Part shown: one piece after another, positions 10,619 through 20,347 of the stretch
Layout of the letters: every line of letters starts with the position of its first letter
Position numbering within the stretch: position 1 is the first letter of the stretch
Made by a program: the position numbers and the translations under genes
Source of the DNA: Mesostigma viride
Lineage: Eukaryota; Streptophyta; Mesostigmatophyceae; Mesostigmatales; Mesostigmataceae
DNA length: 64,000 nt
Direction: 5' to 3'
NCBI GenBank assembly: GCA_009746045.1
Contig: RPFO01000213.1
Span: 812,564-876,563 of the forward strand
The notes under the pieces: model-generated
Seen by the model: only the letters and a program-made list of their open reading frames with translations
What the model was told of the DNA's origin: nothing
Database searches by the model: none

Positions 10619-11521
10619 ATGGTGCAGGAAGAACAACGGCAGCAGGATTTCCGGTTTCGGCAGTCTGCTGGGGGTTCGATTTCGCCTGAATTGCGTCGTG
10701 TCGTTCGGGATCTATCTTTATTGCTTGCAGATCGTCCGCCTGTTAATCGCAGCTTCGTGCAATTCGTCGACGACCAGGTCGAAGATTGGGAGCGAATTCT
10801 GCGGCACGTACAAACCATCGTCATTCCGGAGCACCGGAGCATCGACGACCTCGAGCAGGAGCTTCACGGTTGGTCGGCATCCAGACGGTGATTACAGCAG
10901 TAGCTGAGCGAGTGCGGACGGAGTTGGCGGCAAGGCGAGGCGAGGTTGCGGAGGCAGCTGGCGCAGGGCGACACGAGTTTGTACCGACAGTAGCGGGCGC
11001 GGGAGTACCACGTACTTTCGCAGGGTCATCGGCGACGAGGGTGTTGCAGCGGGGCCAGTTAGGCGTGAACGACGCGGAGCGGAGCACTACAGGCGGCTTG
11101 CAGAGGTCGGGGCGACAGCGGAAGCCATCACCGGAGGACAGCGCGCGACAAGAGTCGGCAGGTTTCCGGAGCGAGTAAGGTTCCTTTTCAGGAACTGCCC
11201 CCCCCTTCGCGTTCGTGTGACGCGTTGGGAGGAGTTTGCACCTCTTGGGTACGATAGTGACCTTGAGGTGGGAGCAGGGGGTGTCGCTGGGCTAGGCGAC
11301 GAGACACTTGGCGACCACGAGGTGCCAAGATACAATCCGCGGGGTGCCAACGACGGGTTGTCACCTGTCTACTATACCAACGGTGACGATTCAGTCATCG
11401 CGGGCCGACAGCGGGTCGACGACGGCGCAGCGGTAGCAGGGTACCAGAGCTGATTGTGGTGAGCGACAGCGACAAGGAGAACCAGGACGCGCCTGGGGCC
11501 AGCCGTGGTGGTCTTGCCTGA
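10619..11521 (+). pseudogene. Cop-1 ORF0 (upstream leader ORF), frameshifted
   Basis: Same gene as the intact 306-codon ORF0 of Cop-2 (39248-40168). Here the reading frame opens at ATG 10619 and is lost near 10870, where an inserted stretch (GGTTGGTCGGCATCC versus the shorter Cop-2 form) shifts frame; several more indels follow before the shared TGA at 11519-11521. The acidic tail retains ELIVVSDSDKEN but is four codons shorter than in Cop-2. See the Cop-2 entry for the description of the protein. Confidence 0.75.
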
Positions 11522-11623
11522 GTGGTAACACTTGGCACTTTCCTTTCTTGTTCAGTAGCTTATATTGCTTTAATTGCTGCTTGGCCACTTGGCTGGCTGT
11601 AGCAGATCTGAACAGAGGCCATC

Positions 11624-12808
11624 ATGGATGATGGAGCTATCAACCAACAAGCGGGCTTTATGGGCTTTGCGCGGCGCGGCGCTGGGATGGATGGACGAGA
11701 TGGACGCGATGGACGCGGTGGACGCGATGGACGCGGGGACGGCCAGGCGCTGGGAGACCAGGCTGAGGTGCCAGATAATCAGAGCCAAGGATCGCAGGGC
11801 GGTCAGACGCGCCAGCCGCAGATCAAGCGGCGCCTAAGCGACCACCGTGGCTGAGGGGTACGCGGTGCTAGGCCAGTTTCAGTCCATCAAGGACAATTGG
11901 CAGCCCCGGGATGCTGAGAGGATGTTAGAGGACATGAACTTGTACACGGAGATATACAACGGTGACAAGCTTCGCATCCTGGCGTCTAGTGCCTACATAC
12001 GGCAGTCGGCGAGGCGGCTGTTCAAGTTTGTTCGGGAGCGACACGCGGCGGGGGACACCTGGGCGGCGTTTATGACGCGACTCAGGTGTTCCTGAGTGAC
12101 AAGAGGACCATAGATGGGTCCCACCTGAAGCAAGAATACCTGGACTACAAGCCCATCAAGGGGCAGCTAGTGGTCCACGCCTTTGAAGACTTCGTCAAGC
12201 TGAGGGAGGACGCCATGGCCAAGGGCTTCTTCGTCGCAGATCGGATGGCCATGGGCGACTTTCTCAAGTCGCTGCAGCTGGATCCGGTCACCATGGATAA
12301 TGTGACCATCCACATGCGACAGGTCCATGGCTGGGCAGCCATGACGGACCAGTTGTATGAGTGTTTCAGCGGCAAGTACGTGGGTGGTAAGCGCCCTCGT
12401 CAGGGTGATGAGGAGGCCACTGAACCCACGGTTAAGTCCATGAGGGGATCGGGCCACGGGGGCCCAGCGCCCTCGAGAGGGCCTGAGACCTCTTCAAGGG
12501 GTCGAGGAAGGTCCAGGAGGGGGCGTGACAGAAGGGCTGGACGGGGGACCCCGCCGAAGTCGGGACATCCACAGTCCCAGTTTGACTTCAAGAGGGTGGG
12601 TGGTCCTCCCAAGGCTGGGCCCAGCAGTGGGACCTCACGGGACATCAGTCAGGTGGAATGTTATTTCTGCCAGGGGAAGGGTCACTTCAGGAATGAGTGT
12701 CCCTCGTACCTGAGGCAGGAAGGTCAGAGCAAGCCAGCTCAGGGTGGCAGCAAGGACAAGGCTGGTCCATCCCAGGACAAGGGCAAGGGCAAGGCTGCTG
12801 ATCATTGA
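11624..12808 (+). pseudogene. Cop-1 gag, broken by small frameshifts
   Basis: Starts at ATG 11624 with an RGD-rich N-terminus (GMDGRDGRDGRG), continues through a Gag core, an RG-rich stretch and a CCHC zinc knuckle (CYFCQGKGHFRNEC, C-x2-C-x4-H-x4-C) near 12658-12700, and ends at TGA 12806-12808. Compared with Cop-2, one A is missing near 11807 and one G near 12089, so three frames are needed to read it. Structural protein that would coat genomic RNA in the particle. The stop is in frame with pol. Confidence 0.85.
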
Positions 12809-12841
12809 CTTGAGCCTGCACACATCCCTGAACCCTGGAGG

Positions 12842-15800
12842 GTGCCCCCAGGGGTGTGTAATGAAGCTGCTAGTGACAGCAGTGAGGGGCAGCCCCATGC
12901 TCTAGTGAAAGAGCCTATTGGACACGATGGGGCAAGCTTGGTTACCACAGAGAGTATGCCAGCTGTAGCTGCAGTGGTTACTCGCCAACGTGCCCGCCAT
13001 GGCGGTGCTGAGCCTGAGGTAGGACCTGGTGATGTGGACCCAGGTGGATCTCAGAAGCATTCTGACCGTGCAGGACTGGCACAGGATGGTCAGGATGAGG
13101 ATAGGGCTGGAGACAGTCTGACAGGCACGACCCTGGTGCCTCCTGTACATAAGGGATCTGTACATACCTTGAGTGCTAATAATGACAATAAAAGGTTTTC
13201 TCTCTTGTATGACATTGCCTCAAGGTTGCATACCATGTTTGGCCATGCAGCTCAGTCTTTGCAAGTTGCTAGACGGCTGGGAGGAAGTGAGTTGTACTCC
13301 ATCTGCCAACAGGTTGCTCAAGCTTGCAAGTGCAGGCTAGTTGCTAGAAAGCCCAAGCAGTCTCATGCCAGGACTCCTATTTTGCAGCCAGGCCATGTGC
13401 AGGTAGATATTCAGAGAATCAGGGGTTTGAAGCTGCTGGTGGCAGTGGACAGATATACCAAGTACAAGACCCTAGAGATCCTGCCTGACATGGAGAAGCC
13501 TACATTGATTGCTGCTCTGAAGTTGACAAGGAGCAGGTACCCTGGGTTGGAGTTGTTGCAGTGTGACATTCAGTTTGAGTGCTGTGAGAACCTGCCAGAG
13601 TTTCCAGAGTTGCTGATTACACCCAGGGAGAGCCACGGCCAGCAAGGGGTGGTGGAGAGAGCCATCCAAGAGATCAAGACTGTGCTGCTGGTGGAGAGGA
13701 TTCCAAGGACGTCATCTGCCATTGTGACATCTGCATGGCTACGTTCTGTGGAGGACAGGCTGAACCTGAGGACTCCCATGTTCTTTGGTGACATTGCCAT
13801 CAATCCTCTTATGCTGCATACCAGGATGCTGCCAGCTGATGCTGAGCAGGCATGGAAGGAGAAGCTAGAGGCCAAGTTCCTCAAGCTGAGGCAGAAAGAC
13901 AAGGGCTGGAGTGTCCTAGAACCTAACGTTGGACAACAGGTTGTTGTGTGGAAGGAACCAAGCTTTCCAGGGAAACGTGGCAGCTGGCATGATGGGGTGG
14001 TGACCCGAGTAGAAGCCGCTGGCCATAAGTGCTGGGTGGCCATTGATGGCTCCCAAGCAGTGCACCGTCTGTCCTGGTCAAAGATCCGTCCCCGGGGAGG
14101 TAATCAAGGAGACCTCTTCCAGGTGCCCGCTGGTGTACAAGGCGGGGGTGACGTGGAGCTTCCTGATCAGGGTGCTACAGCTGTATCGAGCCCTCAGGGT
14201 GACCCTGGCCCGGCCCCTGGGGTACCTTCACATACGGTGGTTGGGCAAGCAGGCGGACAGGCTGCACCTCCGGAACGGCCCGACACCAGGCCTAGGGGTG
14301 TGCGTCTATCAGATATTGTACAGGCTTTGCAAAGAGCCAAGAAGGAGCCTAAGGTGTCCAAGCTTGTCCAGTTGGATGAACCTGAGGTAGCTGCCATGGA
14401 GATAGATACCAATGCACAGGTTTCTGTCATGGGACCTCAGCATACAGGAGAACTGCTGGTCGGAGAACCAAGTTGCCCCTGGGTGTCTGATTTCAGTGGT
14501 AGGACGCATCTAAGGGTGTTGGGAGAGGTTACTGCCCCTGTCATGGGTGTGGATGTGACCTTCCTTGTCCTAGAGGACTATGATGGCCCTGTGATTTTGG
14601 GTCAGAATTTTCTGGGCAATCCTGGGATTTCTATCAGAGCTACAGCTCTGAGAAGAGATGGCTGGGGGATGATTCCCCTAGAAAATTTCAGGACAACATT
14701 TCCAGTCAGGTGCAGGGCCAAGCCGGTCAAGGGTGTAAAATGGGATGAAGGGGAGGTGCCCCCAGCGGCCAGTTTGGTGATTCCAGCTGTGTTGCACCCC
14801 AGCAGTATTGGCATAACTCACAGGAGCCTTGCTGCACACTCTCCTTTGACATATGACCAGCTGGTCCAAGAGATGAGCTCGCCTACTTTGTTTGAGGCTT
14901 GGAAGCTCGCCTTCTCCAAGGCATTGGAGGAGTGGTTGCAGTTTGAGTGTGCTGCACCAACAGACAGACGTCCCCCAGCATCAAGGAAGCTTGCTTTGAG
15001 ATTTGTGCTGAAGAGGAAGGTTGTGGATGAGGTATCAGTGCCCCATGTCAGGCCTGTCCTGAATGAGTATCACGGCACGGGGAGTCTGCCAGGAGAGGAG
15101 CTATACACGCCAGGGATGCTACACGACACATGGAGAATTTTGCTATGTCTCTACGTGGGGTTGCTGAACAGGGGAGCAGCTATGTCATCAGTGCTGCTGG
15201 ACTTCAAGAGGGCATTTTTAAAATCTGATCCAGAAGTGGCCAGGAGGGTGTGGAAGCAGGATGAGCCTTACTGTGTTGAGGTGCCTGCCATCTGGAAGCT
15301 GGAGCTGCATCAACAATTCCTGGTTATTCTGAAGGGCCTGGAAGGACTCAGGTCGAGCCCAATCATCTGGAGACTCACGCTGCAGGAAGCTCTGATCAGT
15401 GAGTGTGGCTTGAGAGTGTCTTCAGTTGATCCCTGTTTGCTGCTGGCCCAATGGGAGGGTCTGCCAGTGTATGCTAGTTTGCATGGAGATGATCTGCATT
15501 TGCTAGCCCCCACGACCTGGCTGAAGAAGTTTATTCCTGTCATCAGTGGCAAGTTTTCACTGGGCAAGGAGCTGTGGCAGGAGCCCAACAAGCCTGTAGT
15601 GTTCTGTGGAATGCAGGCTACCCTGTTCAGGAGGGACGGGGAGTGGAGTATCAGGCTTCAGGCTGGAGGAGATTATAAACAGACCATTGTGAAGGCCTTG
15701 CCAGAGAAGATCACCCAGGCTGCAGGACCTGAGTTGAGAGGCATGTGGGCCTGGTTTGCCAGCATCTGTGGTCCGTCTTTGATGGTCCATAGCAGAATGC

Positions 15801-16399
15801 CTGATGAGGTGCTTGAGGATGAGAAGCCTCGAGTCATAGCCCGGTTGGTGGAGAGTACCCCTGATCTGATTTTGTCTGGGATTGACTTTGCCCAGCCTAT
15901 CACCTTGGAGATCTTTGTTGACAGTTCCATGGATGCTCGCCAGGTTACCAAGGTCAGGGGGAGATCTGCTGCTCTGTTTGCTTTTTATCAGAGCAGGGCA
16001 AGTTTGTTCAGCTGGTACAGCAGACTGCAGAAGAGGGTCTGTATCAGTTCAGATGTGGCAGAATGCAGGGCCATATGCGAGGGGATCCAGTCCAGCCTGT
16101 ACATAAAGGAGTTAATGCTGGAGCTGGCTTCAGTTACCCCTTGGACCTTGCAGATGGAGACGTTGTTGCTAACAGACAGCATGGGTATGGTCCAGTTTGT
16201 TCACAAGCAGCTGGCCAGAAGCCGGGACCTGGATTATTTGTTGCTGAAGGAGTTGGCCAGTTTGGTTGACTTGAAGCATATCCCTGGCGAGGAGAACCCT
16301 GCTGATGCATTGACAAAGCTGCCACACAAGGCCCCAGCCCAGTACAATGTACTGAGGAAGCTCATGAATGCTGACTGTCAAGTCGGTCTATCTGTCTAA
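12842..16399 (+). CDS. Cop-1 Pol polyprotein (integrase, protease-like, RT, RNase H)
   Basis: 1185 codons in the same frame as gag, separated only by TGA 12806-12808; the open frame begins at a GTG, so expression as a Gag-TGA-Pol readthrough product is more likely than initiation here. Domains by residue: integrase zinc-binding H130, H135, C162, C164; integrase catalytic D189, D242, E272 (GVVER), with only 29 residues between the last two where 35 is usual; retropepsin-like domain with D522-T-N-A and VILGQNF 584-590; RT motif A VLLDFKRAFL (D787) and HGDD 881-884; RNase H D1027, E1074, D1112, D1155. The order integrase-protease-RT differs from canonical copia (protease first). It differs from Cop-2 Pol at about two residues (10 and 14). 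Confidence 0.92.
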   Translation: MPPGVCNEAASDSSEGQPHALVKEPIGHDGASLVTTESMPAVAAVVTRQRARHGGAEPEVGPGDVDPGGSQKHSDRAGLAQDGQDEDRAGDSLTGTTLVPPVHKGSVHTLSANNDNKRFSLLYDIASRLHTMFGHAAQSLQVARRLGGSELYSICQQVAQACKCRLVARKPKQSHARTPILQPGHVQVDIQRIRGLKLLVAVDRYTKYKTLEILPDMEKPTLIAALKLTRSRYPGLELLQCDIQFECCENLPEFPELLITPRESHGQQGVVERAIQEIKTVLLVERIPRTSSAIVTSAWLRSVEDRLNLRTPMFFGDIAINPLMLHTRMLPADAEQAWKEKLEAKFLKLRQKDKGWSVLEPNVGQQVVVWKEPSFPGKRGSWHDGVVTRVEAAGHKCWVAIDGSQAVHRLSWSKIRPRGGNQGDLFQVPAGVQGGGDVELPDQGATAVSSPQGDPGPAPGVPSHTVVGQAGGQAAPPERPDTRPRGVRLSDIVQALQRAKKEPKVSKLVQLDEPEVAAMEIDTNAQVSVMGPQHTGELLVGEPSCPWVSDFSGRTHLRVLGEVTAPVMGVDVTFLVLEDYDGPVILGQNFLGNPGISIRATALRRDGWGMIPLENFRTTFPVRCRAKPVKGVKWDEGEVPPAASLVIPAVLHPSSIGITHRSLAAHSPLTYDQLVQEMSSPTLFEAWKLAFSKALEEWLQFECAAPTDRRPPASRKLALRFVLKRKVVDEVSVPHVRPVLNEYHGTGSLPGEELYTPGMLHDTWRILLCLYVGLLNRGAAMSSVLLDFKRAFLKSDPEVARRVWKQDEPYCVEVPAIWKLELHQQFLVILKGLEGLRSSPIIWRLTLQEALISECGLRVSSVDPCLLLAQWEGLPVYASLHGDDLHLLAPTTWLKKFIPVISGKFSLGKELWQEPNKPVVFCGMQATLFRRDGEWSIRLQAGGDYKQTIVKALPEKITQAAGPELRGMWAWFASICGPSLMVHSRMPDEVLEDEKPRVIARLVESTPDLILSGIDFAQPITLEIFVDSSMDARQVTKVRGRSAALFAFYQSRASLFSWYSRLQKRVCISSDVAECRAICEGIQSSLYIKELMLELASVTPWTLQMETLLLTDSMGMVQFVHKQLARSRDLDYLLLKELASLVDLKHIPGEENPADALTKLPHKAPAQYNVLRKLMNADCQVGLSV

Positions 16400-16576
16400 A
16401 AGCTGAGAGCTGGGTGCTTAAGTCTCTGGATATCAGGCTGGGAGCTTGATTGTACATAATCCTGAGCACACCTTGAGGGGTGAGACATGTCTCTGGTGTG
16501 GGAATGTCTGACATTGTCTCTGATGGAGAGATGTCTATCTGGGGTTTTCATCTCAGTCTGAGGTTTCCCCAGATCT
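16400..16576 (+). other. Cop-1 3' non-coding region, proximal part
   Basis: Follows the pol stop. Contains imperfect repeats of GAGACATGTCT / GAGAGATGTCT around 16482 and 16523. No coding signal. Confidence 0.5.
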
Positions 16577-16682
16577 GTGGTTTGTGGGCGGGGTTCGATT
16601 CCCTGGTGCCGTCTTAAGGCGGAGTTTCACGGACTGGCTGACCCATCCACCATGCTGGTGAGGTGGCGACAGGTCCCCTGAT
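16577..16682 (+). promoter_or_regulatory. Conserved 3' block with B-box motif, Cop-1 copy
   Basis: GGTTCGATTCC at 16592-16602 equals the Pol III B-box consensus, and the adjoining segment ending GGTGGCGACAGGTCCCC is conserved with Cop-3 (5808-5915), although the two families are otherwise alignable only in protein. This suggests selection on RNA or DNA structure in the 3' region. No convincing A-box or cloverleaf was found, so this is not called a tRNA gene. Confidence 0.6.
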
Positions 16683-17126
16683 TTTCCACGGTTGGAACGA
16701 GTATGGGAGCTTGTGTTTTGCATGTGCTTCGCGTAGATGTTGTGTCTGGTTCGATAAGGGGCAGCAGACCGGCGCCGACTCCCGTCTGGGGGTCAGCAAT
16801 GTTTTCTGATGAGCTGTTGTGGGTGATCTGTGGGGTTTCGCCTAAGGTCCTGAAGGTTGTACATACTTCTCAAGTTCTTAACTGAACACCTATGGGCTGC
16901 CACAGTTGGCCAACCTCTTGTACATGGGTAACACAACGAGCCTCCCGTGAAGGGATAGGGACTCATTGTAATTTGTTTGTGCTCCTGAGCCAGTATGGGT
17001 GCTATGTACATATAATAAGGAATCCAAGCTGACTGTCATGCCCAGCGGGTTGTGACTTGTAGTCGGGGAGGATATCCAGTACCCATTGTGTGTGTTTGTA
17101 TGTAGACTTGTGTGAGCTGCTACAGC
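16683..17126 (+). other. Cop-1 3' non-coding region, distal part
   Basis: Some 440 bp of 3' leader between the conserved block and the polypurine tract, mirrored in Cop-2 at 20368-20811. Short open frames on both strands are shared only because the two copies are near identical. No function seen. Confidence 0.6.
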
Positions 17127-17146
17127 TCAAGAAAAGAAAGGATTGG
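17127..17146 (+). promoter_or_regulatory. Cop-1 polypurine tract
   Basis: CAAGAAAAGAAAGGATTGG lies directly before the 3' LTR start, the position and composition expected for the RNase H-resistant primer of plus-strand synthesis. The same tract is found in Cop-2 at 20348-20367 on the opposite strand. Confidence 0.8.
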
Positions 17147-17841
17147 AGTTAACGCCAAGCGCATTGGCGTGATCCTGATTCGGCATATCTCTGCGATTCC
17201 AGCGGCACCGGAACGAGTTCATTCCGACAAGTATCAAGAAAGTTATGGCGTTCCGACTTCCCGGTCGCGCGCGAGCGCGAGCCGGCTGTTCTTCTAAGTC
17301 GGACGTGAATATTTGCCGACGACATATGGGGTCGACAGTAATTCCTGGGCTGACAGGAATTAGGTGCTGTACCTACGACGGTATTGGATTAATACGTCGT
17401 ACGCAGGAAATAGGAACCTTAACCTGTGGTCTGTTGGTACCGCAGGCTTAGTCCTGGACTTCTAGGTGCAGATGCAATAGTCACTGTGGACTGTGCTCTG
17501 TGGTCACTGTGCCTGTATGGCAGACCTACTGTATAGGAGCTGGGCGCTGTACAGGTAGTGAATACTGTACCGGGGTGTTATTACTGAGCAGGCCTCCTAG
17601 GCTGCTCAGGACTAGCAAGCACAGTGCACAAGTATATAAACAATAGGCCAGTGCCAAATGGGCATCTCTTGCGAGCCCGCCTCACGTGTTGTGCCTTGAC
17701 TTGGCAAGCGCGTGTACAAGCCTCAAGTGTGTGAGCGCTGTAACATTATCCAATTTTAACAAAGCTCCGTTTCCAACCATATTCACACATTGCTGCATTG
17801 CAACCATATCCTTCACATTGCGTGTGCCAGGAACGTTAACT
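17147..17841 (+). repeat. Cop-1 3' LTR (695 bp)
   Basis: Begins AGTTAACGCC and ends GGAACGTTAACT, immediately followed by duplication CTGTA. Undisrupted, so it serves as the reference for the interrupted 5' LTR. The terminal 8-bp inverted repeat AGTTAACG is unlike the usual TG...CA of LTR elements. Confidence 0.92.
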
Positions 17842-17846
17842 CTGTA

Positions 17847-18182
17847 TGCTGAGACCCCATCATGGAGACCTCTGCATTGGTATCTACTTCTAGTGCAGTG
17901 CACTTGGACTCCCCCAACTGGCTGAGCTTGGACACCCGAGGCTTTTGCTTGGCTTTTTGCATAGCCAGCACCACATCTTTCAGGCCCACACCTCTATGCT
18001 TAGTGAGGCTAGAGGGGACCACATCTGCCTGTTCTAAATCTGGAAAGTTAACCGGTCCAGGGGTCTGGCCAGGACTTACCTGGGGATTACTTCCAGCCGG
18101 AACGTGATGATCAGGGATGACGTCATGACCAACTGGCAAGGTTGTCACATCAGGAGTTACTGCCTCTGCTTCAGCACCCCTT
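17847..18182 (-). pseudogene. Cop-3 pol fragment: linker and protease N-half
   Basis: Minus strand encodes a Pro-rich linker, then GLKDVVLAMQKAKQKPR, matching Cop-1 Pol residues ~488-504, and the protease motif EVDTNAEVSMMGSQHT, equivalent to Cop-1 residues 520-535. It stops at the Cop-1 insertion point and continues at 8098. D-T-N-A is thus shared between two diverged families. Confidence 0.8.
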
Positions 18183-18786
18183 AGACGTACATATTGTCAA
18201 AAATCCTAATAATGCGTCAACGAATGAGCTCAAATGTTGCGGCACAACTCATTTCATTAATACAATAAAAGACGCATATATAGAATTTAAGGACCGTGAC
18301 CGGTGTCCATTGCCAAGCCACAAGGCAACTGGCCCACCATCAGGTAACGTGTAAAGGTGCACACCGACCTCTTAAACAATGTCCAATGTCGGCTGCACAC
18401 ATTATCCCTACGTTAACTTAACACATAAAGTGTCTCGACTTGAACAACTGGCACACAAAATCCACTAGGCAATGATGCGAATATTCGGCACCAATATTCG
18501 ACCCCACTATTGCGCGGCGCTAGGAGTTAGCCACCGCCAAATGGCACGAGATACTCACGCCCTACAAGCCGTACCATGCAACCACAAGGTAGAGCCGAAT
18601 TAATCCTAACTTCGGCACCTAATATCTTTGTGCATACTCAACTGTCCGTCATAAGAAAAGTACCGCCGGAAAGAACACGGCAAGCCCTACTCAGCCCTAA
18701 TAATATCCTTGGCCAGAAAATACAGAAGATTGGCCACAACATAACATAGGCTGGCAAACGGGCACATCCAGGGTTTATACTAAAAC
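18183..18786. other. ~600-bp segment absent from the Cop-1 equivalent
   Basis: Between the integrase C-terminus (resembling AVHRLSWS of Cop-1) and the linker, Cop-3 contains about 600 bp with no counterpart in Cop-1. The right edge holds an imperfect palindrome CAGGGTTTATACTAAAACCCTG (18769-18790). No clear terminal repeats or duplication, so its nature (small transposon or divergent linker) is open. Confidence 0.5.
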
Positions 18787-19642
18787 CCTGACACATATGA
18801 CCACGACAGACTGTGCACATTCTGGGGAGGATCCTCCATCTTCACCCAGCACTTGTGCCCAGCTAGTTCCACCCTGGTCACTACTCCATGCAGGGTGCCA
18901 GCTACCACGCTTGCCTGCAAGCTTGGGCTCTTTCCACACAATTACCCTTTGGCCAACAACAGGTTTCAGAACACTCCAGCCCTTGTCTTTCTGCCTCAAC
19001 TTGGCAAACTTGAACATAAGGCTATCTTTCCAGGCTTGCTCAACCTCAGTAGGGAGCTCCCGAAGATGCAATGATAATGGAGTCACAGGGACCTCTCCAA
19101 CATACATGGATGCCCTGACATTCAATCTGTCCTCAACCAGTGACCTCAACCAGGCCGTCTTGATAATAGCTGGAACCAATCTGGGAATCTTCTTCTCCGT
19201 CAGTAGAATAGTCTTGAGTTCTCTGATTGTCCTCTCCACCACGCCTTGACTGCCATGGGACTCCCTGTGGACAACAAATAACTCAGGGAGGTCTTCATGC
19301 CCCATGCAGCACTCAAATTCTAAATCACACTGCAGCTGGATCACTGGTTTCATTCTGGATCTGATAGCCTGGAGCCCAGCCACCAAACATGGCTTAGACT
19401 TGTCTTGCAACAGCTCCAGCACCTTGTCCTTGGTGTATCTGTCAACACCAACCAACAAAATCAGTTTCCTGATTTCTTGGATATCACATTGTACATATCC
19501 AGGCTGCAACACAGGTTGTCTGACATGAGACATCTTAGGCTTGGGAGCAACCAGCCTACAGAAACAAGCCTCAGCAACCTGCTTTACTGCATTAAACAAA
19601 GATGTCCCTCCCAGCCTCCTTGCAAACTGAAGTGCCTGGGCA
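18787..19642 (-). pseudogene. Cop-3 pol fragment: integrase
   Basis: Starting at the Cop-2 insertion point and reading left: RRLGG, C-x6-C-x1-C (VAEACFCR), VQCDIQEI and GVDRYTKDK, LQCDLEFECC, HRESHGSQGVVERTI, and a C-terminal KGWSVLKPVVGQRV block. These match the integrase of Cop-1 residues ~140-400, including the catalytic D, D and E. The frame is open over most of its length, then shifts near 18820. The extra N-terminal residues of the open frame come from Cop-2 LTR sequence and are not integrase. Confidence 0.85.
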
Positions 19643-19647
19643 GCATG

Positions 19648-20347
19648 AGTTAACGTTCCTAGCAAACGCAATGTGAAGGATATGGTTGCAATGCAGCAAT
19701 GTGTGAATATGGTTGGAAACGGAGCTTTGTTAAAATTGGATAATGTTACAGCGCTCACACACTTGAGGCTTGTACACGCGCTTGCCAAGTCAAGGCACAA
19801 CACGTGAGGCGGGCTCGCAAGAGATGCCCAATTGGCACTGGTCTATTGTTTATATACTTGCACATGCACTGTGCTTGCTAGTCCTGAGCAGCCTAGGAGG
19901 CCTGCTCAGTAATAACACCCCCGGTACAGTATTCACTACCTGTACAGCGCCCAGCTCCTATACAGTAGGTCTGCCATACAGGCACAGTGACCACAGAGCA
20001 CAGTCCACAGTGACTATTGCATCTGCACCTAGAAGTCCAGGACTAAGCCTGCGGTACCAACAGACCACAGGTTAAGGTTCCTATTTCCTGCGTACGACGT
20101 ATTAATCCAATACCGTCGTAGGTACAGCACCTAATTCCTGTCAGCCCAGGAATTACTGTCGACCCCATATGTCGTCGGCAAATATTCACGTCCGACTTAG
20201 AAGAACAGCCGGCTCGCGCTCGCGCGCGACCGGGAAGTCGGAACGCCATAACTTTCTTGATACTTGTCGGAATGAACTCGTTCCGGTGCCGCTGGAATCG
20301 CAGAGATATGCCGAATCAGGATCACGCCAATGCGCTTGGCGTTAACT
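19648..20347 (-). repeat. Cop-2 3' LTR (700 bp)
   Basis: Termini AGTTAACG and CGTTAACT as in Cop-1. Near identical to the partner at 40262-40959; one visible difference is the extra CACATG near 19860. The polypurine tract (20348-20367, minus strand) adjoins it. Confidence 0.9.

Larger units (their letters stand above)
8104..17841 (+). mobile_element. Cop-1: full-length Ty1/copia-like LTR retrotransposon
   Basis: Bounded by the 5-bp duplication CTGTA (8099-8103 and 17842-17846), it interrupts Cop-3 exactly inside the protease domain. Termini are AGTTAACG and CGTTAACT rather than TG...CA. Order: 5' LTR, ORF0, gag, TGA, pol, conserved 3' block, polypurine tract, 3' LTR. Pol is open over 1185 codons, but ORF0 and gag carry frameshifts that the sister copy Cop-2 lacks, and the 5' LTR is interrupted by TTAA-1. 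It is therefore unlikely to be autonomous now. Confidence 0.92.

Noticed and set aside
16585-16625. tRNA gene
   Set aside because: Only the T-arm/B-box part is present; no A-box, anticodon arm or acceptor pairing could be built.
8104-17841. The four ~695-bp GTTAAC-bounded repeats read as TTAA-targeting MITEs
   Set aside because: They flank two complete copia interiors in direct pairs, adjoin polypurine tract and leader, and the outer flanks carry 5-bp duplications (CTGTA, GCATG). They are LTRs.
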